This document shows positions 23,740-35,634 of a stretch of 64,000 bases of DNA, in pieces (the first letter of the stretch is position 1; every line of letters begins with the position of its first letter). Source of the stretch: Artemia franciscana. Taxonomy: Eukaryota > Arthropoda > Branchiopoda > Anostraca > Artemiidae. The notes under the pieces are model-generated. The model saw only the letters and a program-made list of their open reading frames with translations. It searched no databases and was not told the origin of the DNA. Position numbers and translations under genes: made by a program. The DNA lies in NCBI RefSeq assembly GCF_032884065.1, contig NC_088865.1:44339152-44403151 (forward strand), given 5' to 3'.

Positions 23740-24760
23740 AAATGAAGATTACTTCTTAAAAACCCAAAGCAAACAAACTAAGTGACATATATTGTTAAAT
23801 ATGGATATATCATTTGCAATTCTTAAAAGAACTTACTAAAAATTTGTATTTCTTTCTACTTGGAGATTACTTTTTCAAAACTCTCAATATATACATATTT
23901 AGTACAATATATTTCAAGCTATGGATTAACATTTAAATCTTAGAAGGATTAAATAAAAACGTGTTTTTATTGCTATTGGAGGTAAACGGACTACTTCATT
24001 AAACACTTACAACTTGCAAATTCACTACGATATATTCAAAATGTAAAAAAAAAATATATGCAAGTCTTGGAAATAATCATTAAGGATCCATTCAGTACGA
24101 TATATTCAAAACCATTGAGTTTCATATGCAAATCTAAGAAAAAATTACAAACATTACAAGCCTATTTTTACTTAACCATTACAAGCCTATATTTACTGCT
24201 AGTGGATGCTTGAGGATTACTTCTTTAAAAGCCTCGAAACGCTCAAAGTTGGTGTGGTATGTTAGAGTATATGGAAGAAAAAGTGCAAATCTCGAAAAAA
24301 TCCTTAAAAACTTACTTTTTTTACTATTGGAGGCTTGAGAATTATTTCTCCAAAACCCCAAAACACAAAAATCCAGTATAATATATTCAATTTTAAGAAG
24401 TTTTACAAAGCTATATATGAAGCTTTAGGAGTACTTGAAAAAAATCATCAATTGATTTATTGAAAACATGTGTTGTTTGCTATTTGAAACTATTTCATCT
24501 TCTACTAAAAAACCCAAAACACTCAAAATTAGCAAGCAATATATGCAACTGTCCTAAAAACCAATACAAATCTAAATAAATTTGCAAATAACTTGTATTT
24601 CTTTCTATGGGGAGTTGAAGATAATTTTCTTTTAAAAATGGCCAAAATAATCATTTCACAAATTTAAATTACATATAATAACTATTCAATCAGGTTAGTA
24701 TAATTATAGAACGATTTTGAACTACTTACAGAAATCACAAACTTATTGACAAAGAGCCTA
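23740..24760 (+). repeat. Degenerate tandem repeat, unit roughly 110-160 bp
   Basis: A core of the form CTATTGGAGG...GA.TACTTCTTNAAAA followed by a run ending ACGATATATTCAAA recurs near 23858, 23970, 24195, 24317, 24478 and 24600. Copies are very diverged in both length and sequence. Confidence 0.6.
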
Positions 24761-25164
24761 CAATACTAGAAAAGCAAATTTAAAAACATCTTACATGCAT
24801 TCTTTAAGAAATAAGGAAAAAATTAATTTACCCTTTAAGTTTTTATGATTTATTTCATATCGTATTTATATATTATTAGCCTTGATTTTCAAAAACTACC
24901 AAATAAGTGAAAAAATCATATTATACCCGACAATTTACTATTTTAATTTGTCTAATTACGAATGAGCACCTTTGACCCAAAATGTGTTCAGCAATTTTGA
25001 ACTCGCATATAATATATCATGCTATTCCATTCCATAGGGTTATGCAGATTTAGTTTAGAAAAAACTTAAATTCAAGTTTTAGTTTTATAGATTTTAGTTT
25101 TATACTTTTCTTTTTTTAGCCTCCAGTAGCAAAAAAACATAGGTTGTCAATGAATTTTTACAAG
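24761..25164. other. AT-rich spacer
   Basis: No supported feature. Confidence 0.45.
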
Positions 25165-25345
25165 ATATGCACACAGAACCATATCCAGTGTTTTTTTTCA
25201 GGGGGGGGGGGGTTACAACATTTTTTAAAACTCATCAAAAATTTGTACATATTCATTTTTATTATATTTCTTTATGAGACGGACAAACATTTTTTAGGGG
25301 GTTCAAACCCCCTAGCCCCCTGGATATGGCCTCGTGTATATATGA
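25165..25345. repeat. Short inverted-end repeat with CCATATCCAG ends
   Basis: The left end AACCATATCCAGTG and the right end CCCCTGGATATGGCC are inverted copies about 160 bases apart. The interior has a G run and GGGTTCAAACCCCCTAGCCC. It looks like a small non-autonomous element; no clear target duplication is seen. Confidence 0.5.
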
Positions 25346-25389
25346 TATTTTACGCTATTATTTTCCATAGATTTGCAAGGACTTCACTT

Positions 25390-25606
25390 TAGGAAAATAG
25401 TTAAAAGTTTTGCCTTTACAGTTTTAGTTTTAAAGCTAAGGAATTAGAATTCAGTTTTAAAGTTATATTTTTAAAAGATTAAGATTTAATTTCTCGTTTT
25501 AGTGCTATATCTTTAAAAGCCTGATATTTGAATTTTGATTTTAAAGTTTTAGTTTAAATTCGTGAAATATTAAAGCTTTTTTTTAAAGTTTTAGTTTTAA
25601 AGTTTT
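25390..25606 (+). repeat. Degenerate AGTTTTAAAGTTTT low-complexity array
   Basis: Repeated TTTTAGTTTTAAAG phrases run to the assembly gap. They are the complement of the array at 20930-21110. Confidence 0.6.
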
Positions 25607-25706
25607 NNNNNNNNNNNNNNNNNNNNNNNNNNNNNNNNNNNNNNNNNNNNNNNNNNNNNNNNNNNNNNNNNNNNNNNNNNNNNNNNNNNNNNNNNNNNNN
25701 NNNNNN
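25607..25706. other. Assembly gap, 100 N
   Basis: Exactly 100 N, a placeholder of unknown real length. Confidence 0.99.
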
Positions 25707-26091
25707 TTATTATGCAAATTTCATTTTAATAATTTATGTGCGGAGAGCAATAATCAAACATGCATTAATTCAAAACATTCAGAAACTAAAAAAAAACAAA
25801 CAAGTTTTTTTAACTGCAAGTAAGAAGCGACATTAAAACACTTAAAACGAACAGAAATTACTCCGTGTATGAAATGGATTGTCCCCTCCGCAATCCCTCG
25901 CTCTTTACGTTAAAATATGACTCTTTGCCACAGTTCTACTTTTTAAAACAGTTAAAACTTTAGCGTAAAGAGCAGGGGATTGCGGAGGGGACAACCCATT
26001 TCATATACGGAGTATTTTCTGTTCGTTTTAAGTTTTAATGTCGCTCCTTACTTCAGTTAAAAAAAACTTGTTTTTTTTTATTTAATTACGA
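25707..26091 (+). repeat. Composite repeat fragment with complete M3 hairpin
   Basis: The linker (ATGTGCGGAGAGCAATAATC) is followed by the full hairpin at about 25796-26080, whose arms carry GTAAGAAGCGACATTAAAAC and AATGTCGCTCCTTACTTCAG. The remainder of the copy is lost in the gap. Confidence 0.8.
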
Positions 26092-26319
26092 TAAGAAATG
26101 AAAAGGTAGCAAAAAAACATCAGAGTCTGACGTTGCATAAGATAAACCGGTACTGATAATTAACGTTGCCAAAATATCAAACACCAAGAAAAAAACTACG
26201 AGACTTTAGTTAGTTTAGTTTTAATGTCTGTGCTTTCGTCATAGGAAAGTGTCATTTACTAAAGGTTAAAATATAATACAGTCGGTATTTGAGTCCAAAA
26301 AGATATGCCTATACCCATT

Positions 26320-26910
26320 TTATCAACAGCCTACGATAGGCTGTTGTCGCGTGATGTAGACTATTATCACATGTGATTTTGTGACGTAATATTGCCCATG
26401 TCATCTCAGGTTTTATTGTCAACTAATTTCCAGGTTTTATTGTCAACAAAATTACAAACGCAAAAAATATTCCATAGTGTTTCCGACGAGAATTCCAAAT
26501 ATATTAGTAATTTTTGGGGGAGCTCCGGGTCTCTAGATAACACCAGTATCTCCCAGTCCAGTCTCCGCCACCAAATCACGATTTCCAGAACTGGGCAATG
26601 ACAACCCCTCAAGGTCCAAAGAGAAATTTTTGAATAATTTTCTGAATTTTTCCCTGTTAAACAATTTTAAATTTTACTGTGGTTCGATCCGAAACCTATA
26701 CCTTGATATTTTGGGGACAAGATAAAATTTTAATATGATTTCCTATAGGTTTGAGACTAAGCTTTAGGTAACTGATTTGATTCCAAGAGGCAGTACCATA
26801 CATATCACACCACATTAGGTTGTTATCACGTCATATTGTTTATCACGCCCGCTACAGGTTGTTATCATGTCATATTGACTATTACCATATGTGGTGTTGC
26901 GTAGTTATAA
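26320..26910. repeat. Cluster of related GTTGTTATCACG-type repeats with a palindrome
   Basis: A perfect 10-bp inverted repeat CAACAGCCTA-CGA-TAGGCTGTTG lies at 26324-26346. Related phrases (GGTTGTTATCACGTCATATT and GGTTGTTATCATGTCATATT) recur near 26829 and 26863, and ATATGTGGTGTTG near 26890. The spaced copies may be ends of one old element. Confidence 0.5.
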
Positions 26911-28436
26911 TAAAGTAAACTAAACTAATTACATTATATACTCTGTAGTTTCCAATGGGGTACCCAGATGTTTTGACCAATTTTGACGAGTCCCAGTTCA
27001 TATGGTAAGTCCCAGTTTCATACTAAGTTCATATGGAATTTTTTTAAATTTCCAGGCCTGATTTTTAGGCCTGATTCGATGTAGGCATCTTGCTCCACTT
27101 ACAACTTTAATTGTCATTTTAATTACAACTTTAATAAGCGGATATTACAACTTTAATTCCGATTCCACAACATAGTAATTATTATTGTTGAAATATATTT
27201 AGAAAATTAAAAAAAGAGCACGAAACTTCTCAAAAATGACGTCAAACTGAAATAAAAGTGTTGTCAATGAAATTGTCATTGTCAAAAACGTGGGGGGGTG
27301 GGCAGAAGTCAAAATACTGTTTGTAGTAATCTTTGTTAGTTTTAAGTTCTACTTGATTATTCATTTTAGTTTCTACTCGTTTTAGGATATATTTATTCAT
27401 TATATATAAGTATCAAATTATTCATTTATTTAAGCATCTATAAGTATTAATAAGTATCTATTTATTCATTTGTATAAGCATATATAAGTATCTACTTATT
27501 TATTTATATAAGGGTCTATAAGTATATATTATCTTTCAGTTTGAAGCGATATTTATTTTAGGTTCTGTTCACTTTGGGTTTCGTTAAGGCCCTGATTAAA
27601 TGAACTTGAAAACATCGAGGTTCAATATTGAAGTTAGGGTAGCCTTCTGTCTCTCAATTCTCTAGAGACCGTCGATTGTCAAAAGCCCTTCAAATAGCAC
27701 TTACTCATTGGCGGAAATAGCAGGTTAATTATACCAGCTTGTCAATCTGGCCTCTACGGCGATCTGAAACGATTCTTTCTGGCAAAAAACATGTAAGAAT
27801 TTCCGGTAGTTGAAAATATTCTATGGGACTGTTCGAAAACAGGAAAATACATCGAAAAATGGTTCCAATCATCTTATAGGTTATTGTCTTCTGCTCATGA
27901 TAGTACCGATTTTGCACTAAAAGCAATATCCTTCATAGAGTACACTTATGAAAAAGAGCTAGACATTTTCTAAGATTTCTAAACAATTAGAGGAAATAGA
28001 GCAAAATCCTAGCAAACATTTTGTAGCATCTTCAAGAAGCTACGGCCTGATATTATAAACGGTATCTTCTGCCAATGATTACTTGAGTACTTTTTAAATA
28101 TAAATTTTCAATATTAACATGGGATTTTCGAGTTCCGCCAGTTCACTTAATCAGGCCTTAATTCATTGATAGTACTAACGGGCCCAATTTAGTTTCAACT
28201 ATTATAGGACTTTTATATTTGCCCTTCTGAAGTTTTAATATGGTTCTTTACTTTTATATGAAGATCTTCTTGTTCGAAAAATATGTTAAAACTGATTTCT
28301 GTCTGAAGTTCCATTATTGGATAATACTATCAATACTTTTCGAGCTTTTCAGGTTTCTGTTTAAGAATCAAAATATCGGATTCTAGTTTAAATTTTTAAG
28401 TAGCATAAAATTATCTGAGCGTTCCTTTGATTGTGT
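26911..28436. other. AT-rich spacer
   Basis: No gene is supported. A degenerate TATAAGTATCTA-type array lies at 27390-27530. Confidence 0.45.
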
Positions 28437-31400
28437 TAAATAAAAAAAAAAAACAAGTTTTTTTTTAACTGAAAGTAAGGAGCGATATTAAAACTTAAAA
28501 CGAACAGAAATTACTCCGTATATGAAAGGGGCTGTTCCCCCCTCAACGCCCCGCTCTTTACGCTAAAGTTTGGCTCTTTCTCTCAACTCTACTTTTTAAA
28601 ACAATAAAAAACTTTAGCGTAAAGAGCGGGGCATTGAGGGGGGACAGCCCTTTTCATATACGGAGTAATTTCTGTTCGTTTTAAGTTTTAATATCGATCC
28701 TTATTTTCAGTTAAAAAAAAACTTTTTTTTATTTAATTTCTGAACGTTTTTGAATTAATACATGTTTTGATTTTGGCTCTCCGCACATGAATAATTAAAA
28801 CAAAATTTGCATATTAATTTATTTTTATGGCTAAATGGCTTTTTCATAGTTTTGGTCGGACTATTTTGAGAAAAAAGGATCGGGGGAGTAGGCCTATTTA
28901 CCCTCCAATTTTTCGGTTATTTAAAAAGGCAACTAGAACTTTTAACTTTTTTACGAACGTTTTTATTAGTAAAACAAGAGCTAAGAGCTCATATGGCACT
29001 TGTGACGAGGTCGGAAGAGCCGAGAGCTCATATGGTACGAGGTCGGAAGAGCCAAGAGCTCATTTGGACGAGGTCGGAAGAGCCAAGAGCCAAGAGCTCA
29101 TTTGGCACTTGTGAGAAGGTCAGAACCTAAAGTTAAACTTTATAGCACAAGATCCTTCTAAATATCAAATTTCATTAAGATCTGGTCACCCTTTCGTAAG
29201 TTACAAATACCTCAATTTTCAAAATTACCTCCCCCCTCCCAATTCCACCAAAGAGAGCAGATCCGGTTCAGTTATGTCAGTCACGTATCTTAGACAGGTT
29301 TCTATTCTTCCCATCCAGTTTCATCCTGATCTCACCGCTTTAAGTATTTTCTAAGATTCCGGTCCCCCCAACTGCCCCCCCCCCAATTACGTTTGATCCG
29401 GTTGAGATTTAAAATAAGATATCAGAGTTACGAGGTCCTTCTAAATATGAAGTTTCATGAAGATCCGATCACTCCTTCGTAAGTTAAAAATACGTTATTT
29501 TTCTTATTTTTCAGAATTACCCCCCCCCCCCCCGCAATTGAGCGGATCCGTTCCAATTATGTAAATTACGTATGCAAGACTTTTGCTTATTTTTCCAACC
29601 AAGTTTCATCCCAATCCTTCCAATCTAAGGGTTTCCCATCATTTTAGGTCTCCCCACCCCAAACTTCCCCCAATGTCACCAGATCCGGTCAGGATTTAAA
29701 ATAAGAGCTTTGAGCCACGATATCCTTCTAAAAATCAAATTTCATGGAGATCCAATCACCCATTCGTAAGTTAAAAATACCTCATTTTTTCTAATTTTTC
29801 AGAATTAACCCCCCCCCCAACTACCCAAAAGAGAGCGGATCCGTTCCGTTTATGTCAATCATCTATCTAGGACTTGTGTTTATTTTTCCCACCATGTTTC
29901 ATCCCGATCCCTCCACTCTAAGTGTTTTCCAAGTTTTAGGTTTCCCCCTCCCAACTCCCCGCCCCCATCACCAGATCCGGTCGGGATTTAAAATAAGAGC
30001 TCTAAGACACGATATCCTTCTAAACATCAAATTTCATTGAGATCCGATCACCCGTTCGTAAGTTGAAAATACCTCATTTTTCTAATTTTTAAGACTTACT
30101 CCCCCCCTCTCAACTACCCCAAAGAGAGCAAATAAGTTCCGATTATTTCAATCATGTATCTGGGACTTGCGCTTATTTTTCCCATCAAGTTTCATCCCGA
30201 TCCCTCTACTCTAAGTGTTTTCCAAGATTTTAGGTTTCCCCCCTCCAACTCCCCCCAATGTCATCAGACCCAGTCGGGATTTAAAATAAGAGCTCTGAGA
30301 CACAATATCATTCCAAACATCAAATTTCATTAAGATCCAATCACCCGCTCATAAGTTAAAAATACTCCATTTTTTCTATTTTTCCGAATTAACCGACCCC
30401 TTCTCCCCCCCCCCCCCAGATGGTCAAATCGGGGAAAACGACTATTTCTAATTTAATCTGGTCCGGTCCCTGATACGCTTGCCAAATTTCATCGTCCTAG
30501 CTTACCTGGAAGTGCCTAAAGTAGCAAAACCGGGACTTTAGGTTTTCCCCCTCCAACTCCCCCCAATGTCATCAGATCCGGTCGGGATTAAAAATAAGAG
30601 CTCTAAGACACAATATCATTCCAAACATCAAATTTCATTAAGATCCAAATACCCGCTGATAAGTTAAAAATACTTCATTTTTTCTATTTTTTGCGAATTA
30701 ACCGGGCCCCCACTCCCCCCCAGATGGTCAAATCGGGAAAACGACTATTTCTAATTTAATCTGGTCCGGTCCCTGATAGGCTTGCCAAATTTCATCGTCC
30801 TAGCTTACCTGGAAGTGCCTAAAGTAGCAAAACCGGGACCGACAGACCGACAGACAGACCGACAGACAGACCGACAGAATTGGCGACTGCTATATGTCAC
30901 TTGGTTAATACCAAGTGCCATAAATATACGTAACTTAGGAATTAACTTACGTAACGAACTTCTAAATTCGTATGTTTTTATTACGTATATGAGAAGGTTC
31001 ACCCTCTCGTTAATACCTTGCTCTTTACATAAGCTTTAATTTTGTCCTAATTCCTTAAGAATGACCCCTGAATCACAAAGGCCGTAGAATAAATAGTTAA
31101 AGTTAATAAAATAACTTTAGCGTAAAGAGCGAGGTATTAGGAGGAGGTGAATCCCTCATATGCGTAATAATTTCTGTTCGTTTTAAGTTTTAATGCTGCT
31201 CCTTACTTTCAGTTTTCGGAAAAGAAAAAAACTTCTTATATTTACTTTTTCATTCTTCTTTAAGAAAAATGCTAAAAAATCCTGCACCCCCTTCATGGAA
31301 ATTTTCTTCCCTAATTACAAATTTCTCCATGGAAAGTTCTCCCCGCCCCCTCCACTCAATCCCTCCCCCATAACCAAAAAATCCCCCTGAAAGCGTCTGT

Positions 31401-31440
31401 ACGCTTCTCAATAACCATTACTATATGTAAACACTGGTCA
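28437..31440 (-). repeat. Composite repeat, reverse orientation, split by another element
   Basis: In + strand order: M3 hairpin (28437-28735), linker (28736-28974), an inserted Helentron/pearl-like element (28975-30922), the rest of the linker (30923-30950), module M2 (about 30950-31215), and body sequence to about 31440. The palindromic head expected at the right end is missing. Confidence 0.8.
28975..30922 (+). mobile_element. Helentron/pearl-like non-autonomous element with core tandem repeats
   Basis: The layout has four parts. The left flank holds ATATGGCACTTGTGACGAGG and three short GACGAGGTCGGAAGAGCC repeats. Five to six core repeats of about 293 bp follow (phrase GGGATTTAAAATAAGAGCT near 29403, 29692, 29985, 30279 and 30582). 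A GACAGACC microsatellite lies at 30838-30880. The right flank holds the hairpin CACTTGG-TTAATA-CCAAGTG (30898-30917) next to the end. The left-end phrase TATGGCACTTG is the inverse of the right end CAAGTGCCATA. The empty site is preserved at 56268-56310, giving the borders to within a base or two. Core repeats plus microsatellite plus terminal hairpin is the published layout of pearl/HINE-type elements. Confidence 0.75.
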
Positions 31441-32940
31441 AAGTTTTATATCCTCGAGTCCTTCGGCTAAAGAGACCCCAATACAGAGGGAAAAATAGAA
31501 CAAAGTATTAGTGTGCCCCGAAACAGGGCCCGAAAAGGGACAGAAGAGGGGCAAAACTTCTTTCCCTTGGCACTCAGTATGGAAGGGTGGTCATGAAAAA
31601 CTGAAACATGAAAAATTCGACAGAAAATGAAAAATTTTAGTACCCTTTTTAAGGGTCAAAATGCGTTGAAGGGCAGCCAGCCTCTTGGAGGGTCAAACGG
31701 ACCTAAAATTTTGACTTGGAGGAGGGGAAAGCGGTCTAAAAAAAAATGTTTTCTCCGGTCTACAGAAACGTCTTTGCACTACAAGTACCTACGGAGCCTT
31801 TAATCTATTTACACCTAGGTAGAAAGGTAAACTAAAGACAGTGAATGTTACCAGGGGATCAAAAACTATTGGCAATACACTGGGAACGGCTTTTAGGAAT
31901 CAATTTGAAACTTCCAGAGGAATCTTGGGGGCAATGGATGTCAAGACTCGGGAATGGGCTAGAGGGGAAGCGTCAAAAGATTTTGATTTCTAAACTGTTA
32001 AAAAAAAGTTGACACTATGAGCTTAAGTTGGACCACAATCTATTTCCAATAAAGTAACAATGTAGGCCGAAAGAAACAATGTGCACCCAAGTTATCAAAA
32101 TAGCGCATCTGCATTATCTCAGGAACAGTTCCTGGAATCGGAAAAGAAATTTCAGGGGGTGTGGCGGGAAAAGTGAACTTCGATAAAAACGAAGTTTCTG
32201 GTAATGCTTTTCCATCCCCCCCCCTCCAGGAAAATTTCTTGACAGCGTTCAGGGTGTCCACCTTTTGTGCCAGTAAGCATATGAATGTGATTTTTCTTAT
32301 TCATAAAGAAAATATTTTTCTGAAATAAGAGAGGAACTATCGCCCCATAACATCCATATTCAGGCTTAATCCAAATGAAGGGACACTAGGAATAAATTTG
32401 TAAACCCCCTCCCAAACTTTGTCCAAAAATTATATGAAGGTTCCCAGAGAGTTAGAACATTTTGGGATAAAATTCACTTTTCGAGACATAAAGTACACCC
32501 CCACCTACACAATGCCCACTGGCCCTCCTCCATAATAGCTGATCCACAACTACAGCTCATTATACATAATGTTATCAAATCACAAGTGAACCAAATCAGT
32601 TAAATGGATCTTTAAAATGAATGGCTATGCTAATTGTTTATTTTGTAAAAATAAACTATGGGACTCTTTTCTCACTGTGCGGCATTACTGTCTCTGAAAC
32701 TGGGAGGCTTAACAAATAGCTTTTAGATACTTTTGTATCAACTGGCTAATACAGAATTTTCATTCCGTAGCAATTTGGCCTCTTTGTGGCAAAAAAGTAG
32801 TTTAGTGTCATAAGACCGCAGAAAAACACTTTGCTGTGTCACAATCTTTTTGGTTACTTAAACAGTGAATTAGAACTTAATTTCCGTTCGTATGAGCCTA
32901 TTTCCGAGAAAGAAAGAGAGAGAGACAAAAAAACAATACA
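31441..32940. other. Unassigned region upstream of the MATE gene
   Basis: 31620-31740 keeps faint composite-repeat phrases (CCTTTTTAAGGGTCAAAATG). The rest has no recognised repeat or gene. Upstream untranslated exons of the MATE gene could lie here but cannot be seen. Confidence 0.45.
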
Positions 32941-32952
32941 GAGATAGAACAT

Positions 32953-32979
32953 TATCGATAATCGGTATCGATTACCGAT
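32953..32979. promoter_or_regulatory. TATCGATA (DRE-like) site plus inverted repeat
   Basis: TATCGATA at 32953-32960 equals the DREF-type element known from insect promoters. It is followed immediately by ATCGGTA-TCGAT-TACCGAT (32961-32979), a perfect 7-bp inverted repeat. The site lies about 340 bases before the MATE start codon. A regulatory role is inference only. Confidence 0.35.
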
Positions 32980-33322
32980 ATCTTTTGATCGACAACATGC
33001 TGAGAGTTTCTGATTGCTTAAGATAGTATCTAACCGATCAATTTATGCCATGACAAGGTTTTCTTCAAACATTTAGTTTGACAGAAGAGTGACGATACCA
33101 TAGGATATTCATAGAAGGCATCATAGAAGAGATCAATAAAAGATCGATCGATCAATATCTTTACCGATAAAGAGATTTTTTTTTTTTTTAATCGGGTAAC
33201 CGTTTTACGATTCAAGGACCGACTGGGAAGCAGCCTTTCCATGAAATGTGCACTAATTTATTATTTTAAAGATGACTTTATCTCTCTACCCCTTATACGT
33301 ACTTCTTTTTTAGTCAATTTTG

Positions 33323-34253
33323 ATGGAAGAACAAACAGATCCAGTAGTACACGGCGAACAAGAGACAAATGAAGAAAAAAAATCTAAAAAGGCTTGGTAT
33401 TCCCGCGCAAGATTTATTGGTGCCATAATGTTCAATACGGCGGCAATGATGGTGCCCGCTACATATTTAACACTCTCAAAAGCCTGGGTTGCACATATTA
33501 ATACGACAGATGTTGCAATAACTGATTCGTACACTTATCTTGGTGTGATAGCCAAAGTATTGAACGAAGGTCTGCCAAGTGTAGGGTATCTTATCATTGG
33601 GGATGTGACAATATCCAAAGAAAAACGTTTCAATTTGATCCATAGCTTGGTGTGTTTTCAAGCACTTGCTGGACTTGTTATGAGTTCAATCTTTATTTTG
33701 GCGGCCTCATTTCTATCTAGTATCTTAATTCCGGGTGAAGTATCATCTAAAAGCATTCAATATATCCAAATTAGTAGCTGTTCAATTTTTTTTAATGTCG
33801 TAGACTGTACCATCGTTCTCGCATTCCGAACAGCAGACAGACCTGATATACCCATTATTATAAATATTACTAAAACACTGGTAAATATCATTTTAGATAT
33901 AGTTCTGATATCAAAATTCAGAATAATTGACGTTACTACGGTGAATATTCAGGCGATAAGCCGACTAATATGTGATTGTTCAGGTGTTATAGCAGCCGTA
34001 ATAGCATACAAGCAGGCGACATCCAAATATATAAAGAGTTTTTCATTAAGAAATCTCAAGCCTTTTCTAAAGCCAAGTATTTACACATTTTCAGAAACAA
34101 TACTTCGTAATAGCATATACTTATGGCTTGTTTCAATCATTGTGAAAATGGAAAGAGATTTTGCTACAGCTTGGGGTGTCTTCAATACTATTCGATGGGG
34201 AATCGTAATGGTGCCAAACTTAGCTTTTTTCGAGGCGGCATCCACGTTTACAG
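33323..34253 (+). CDS. MATE-family transporter, exon A (N-terminal 310 residues)
   Basis: This exon encodes the first two-thirds of a polytopic MATE exporter, expected to move organic cations or toxins out of the cytoplasm by proton or sodium exchange. The ATG at 33323 follows a short cytoplasmic-type N-terminus rich in Glu/Lys (residues 1-25). Hydrophobic segments lie near residues 31-50, 72-95, 105-135, 145-168, 176-199, 213-230, 252-275 and 283-305. Family-like stretches include YTYLGVIAKVLNEGLPSVGY (70-89) and ATAWGVFNTIRWGIVMVP (281-298). The reading frame is unbroken. A CTTCTTTTTTAG just before (ending 33313) could be a splice acceptor, so a 5' exon may exist. The donor is ACAG|GTATCT at 34253/34254, phase 1. 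From memory the sequence is closest to a MATE subfamily of filamentous fungi rather than to animal SLC47 proteins. Confidence 0.85.
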
Positions 34254-34552
34254 GTATCTCAGCTTCTTTATATTTTTTCCATATGCATAAATTCACATAT
34301 AGTACTTGAAAAGGGTAGGGTCAAACCTGAAGTACGCCATCCAACAACCAAAAGGGTAAAACCTCTGTAACTCTAAAAGGGCAATAGAGCAAAATATTAG
34401 AAAAGCGTGGCTTCCAATTAGAAAAGAAAAGCTTCCGTATCATAAAAGGAAAAATAATTCATTCAGGTTAGTGTTACTTGGCAGATAAATTAGGATCATT
34501 TGTCTCACTTAAATTTGAAACTATAGCTAAACTCTAACTGAATTACTACATA

Positions 34553-35394
34553 TCTATATATATAAAAATAAGTTGTCTGTCTGTGTGTCTGTCTGTCAGT
34601 TGACGTCATGTTTCTGTGCCGACTGACGTCATGTTTTCGACTGACGAAATTACAGACCGGGACATCGGGACACAAATGACGACCGGGACACCGGCACATA
34701 GGGAATATAAATGACGACCGGGACACAAGGAATGTTCGATTAGCAATCACCATCAACAAAGCACCGGGACACAAATGACGACCGGGACACAGGGAGTATA
34801 AATGACGACCAGGACATAAGTAAAAAAAAATTAAAAACTAAAAAAAAGGTAAAAACTACAAAAAAACTAAAAAGAAAAAAAAACTAAAAACTAATAAAAA
34901 ACTAAAAAAGCTAAAAAGCTAAAAAAAAACTAAAAAAGAAAATAAAATGAAAAAGGAAAAAAAAATGAAAAATAAAGGAGAAAAACAAAACTAAAAAAAA
35001 GAAAAAAAAACTAAAAAAAAGGTAAAAAACTAAAACCTAAAAAAAGACCAATTCAAAAACGAATGTATATACAGACCGGGACACAAATGACGACCGGGAC
35101 ACCGGGACATGACGACCGGGACACAGGGACACAACTACAACAGGGACGCCGGGGGGCTCAGGGGGATATATAAATGACGATGGCGACACAGGGAATCGTC
35201 GATTAGCAATCACCATCAACAAAGCTCAAGGGCAATCATTAGAATCATGAGGTATAGATCTGAATACGGATTGTTTTCCCATGGACCATTATATGTTGCA
35301 TGTTCAAGAGTCGTTAAACCTGACATTCTATTTATATGCACAGACAATGGGACAGCAAAGAATGTTGTATATTCGCAAGTTTTACGTAGTTAAA

Positions 35395-35478
<84 letters not shown>

Positions 35479-35634
35479 CAGGTGGGACATAGGGACACAA
35501 CTACAATGGCGCGTAACTAATATGGCGCGTAACGACTTACGCGCGCGGGGGGCTTGGGGGGGGGGGGGCGCGAAGCGCCCCCACCAACTAGGTGTTGGGG
35601 TGGCGCGAAGCGCCACCTGAATACGGATTGTATA
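34553..35634 (+). mobile_element. Helitron A, non-autonomous, 3' end truncated
   Basis: The 5' terminus is A|TCTATATATATAAAAATAAG. It is followed by GTCTGT repeats, TGACGTCA sites, a GACGACCGGGACAC minisatellite (34660-34815), an A-rich CTAAAAAA tract (34815-35060), the end of a Rep/helicase reading frame (35200-35395), a (TA)n (35396-35474) and the GC-rich 3' region. The inner hairpin and CTAG (35571-35590) are present. The outer hairpin breaks off at 35617, and a short piece of internal Helitron sequence (CTGAATACGGATTG) follows before element B begins. Confidence 0.8.
35396..35474 (+). repeat. (TA)n tract in Helitron A
   Basis: An uninterrupted TA run directly following the helicase-stub stop codon. 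Confidence 0.95.

Noticed and set aside
28827-30740. CRISPR-like spacing of direct repeats
   Set aside because: Repeats are about 293 bp, diverged and without unique spacers, in an animal genome; this is a transposon core array.
33310-33534. - strand frames overlapping the MATE exon (also 33476-33661, 34081-34296)
   Set aside because: They are antisense shadows of a well-supported exon.
34254-34309. Continuation of MATE exon A as a 328-residue protein ending at 34309
   Set aside because: The last 18 residues lack family character, while the GT donor at 34254 and the exon at 46423 restore a complete transporter.
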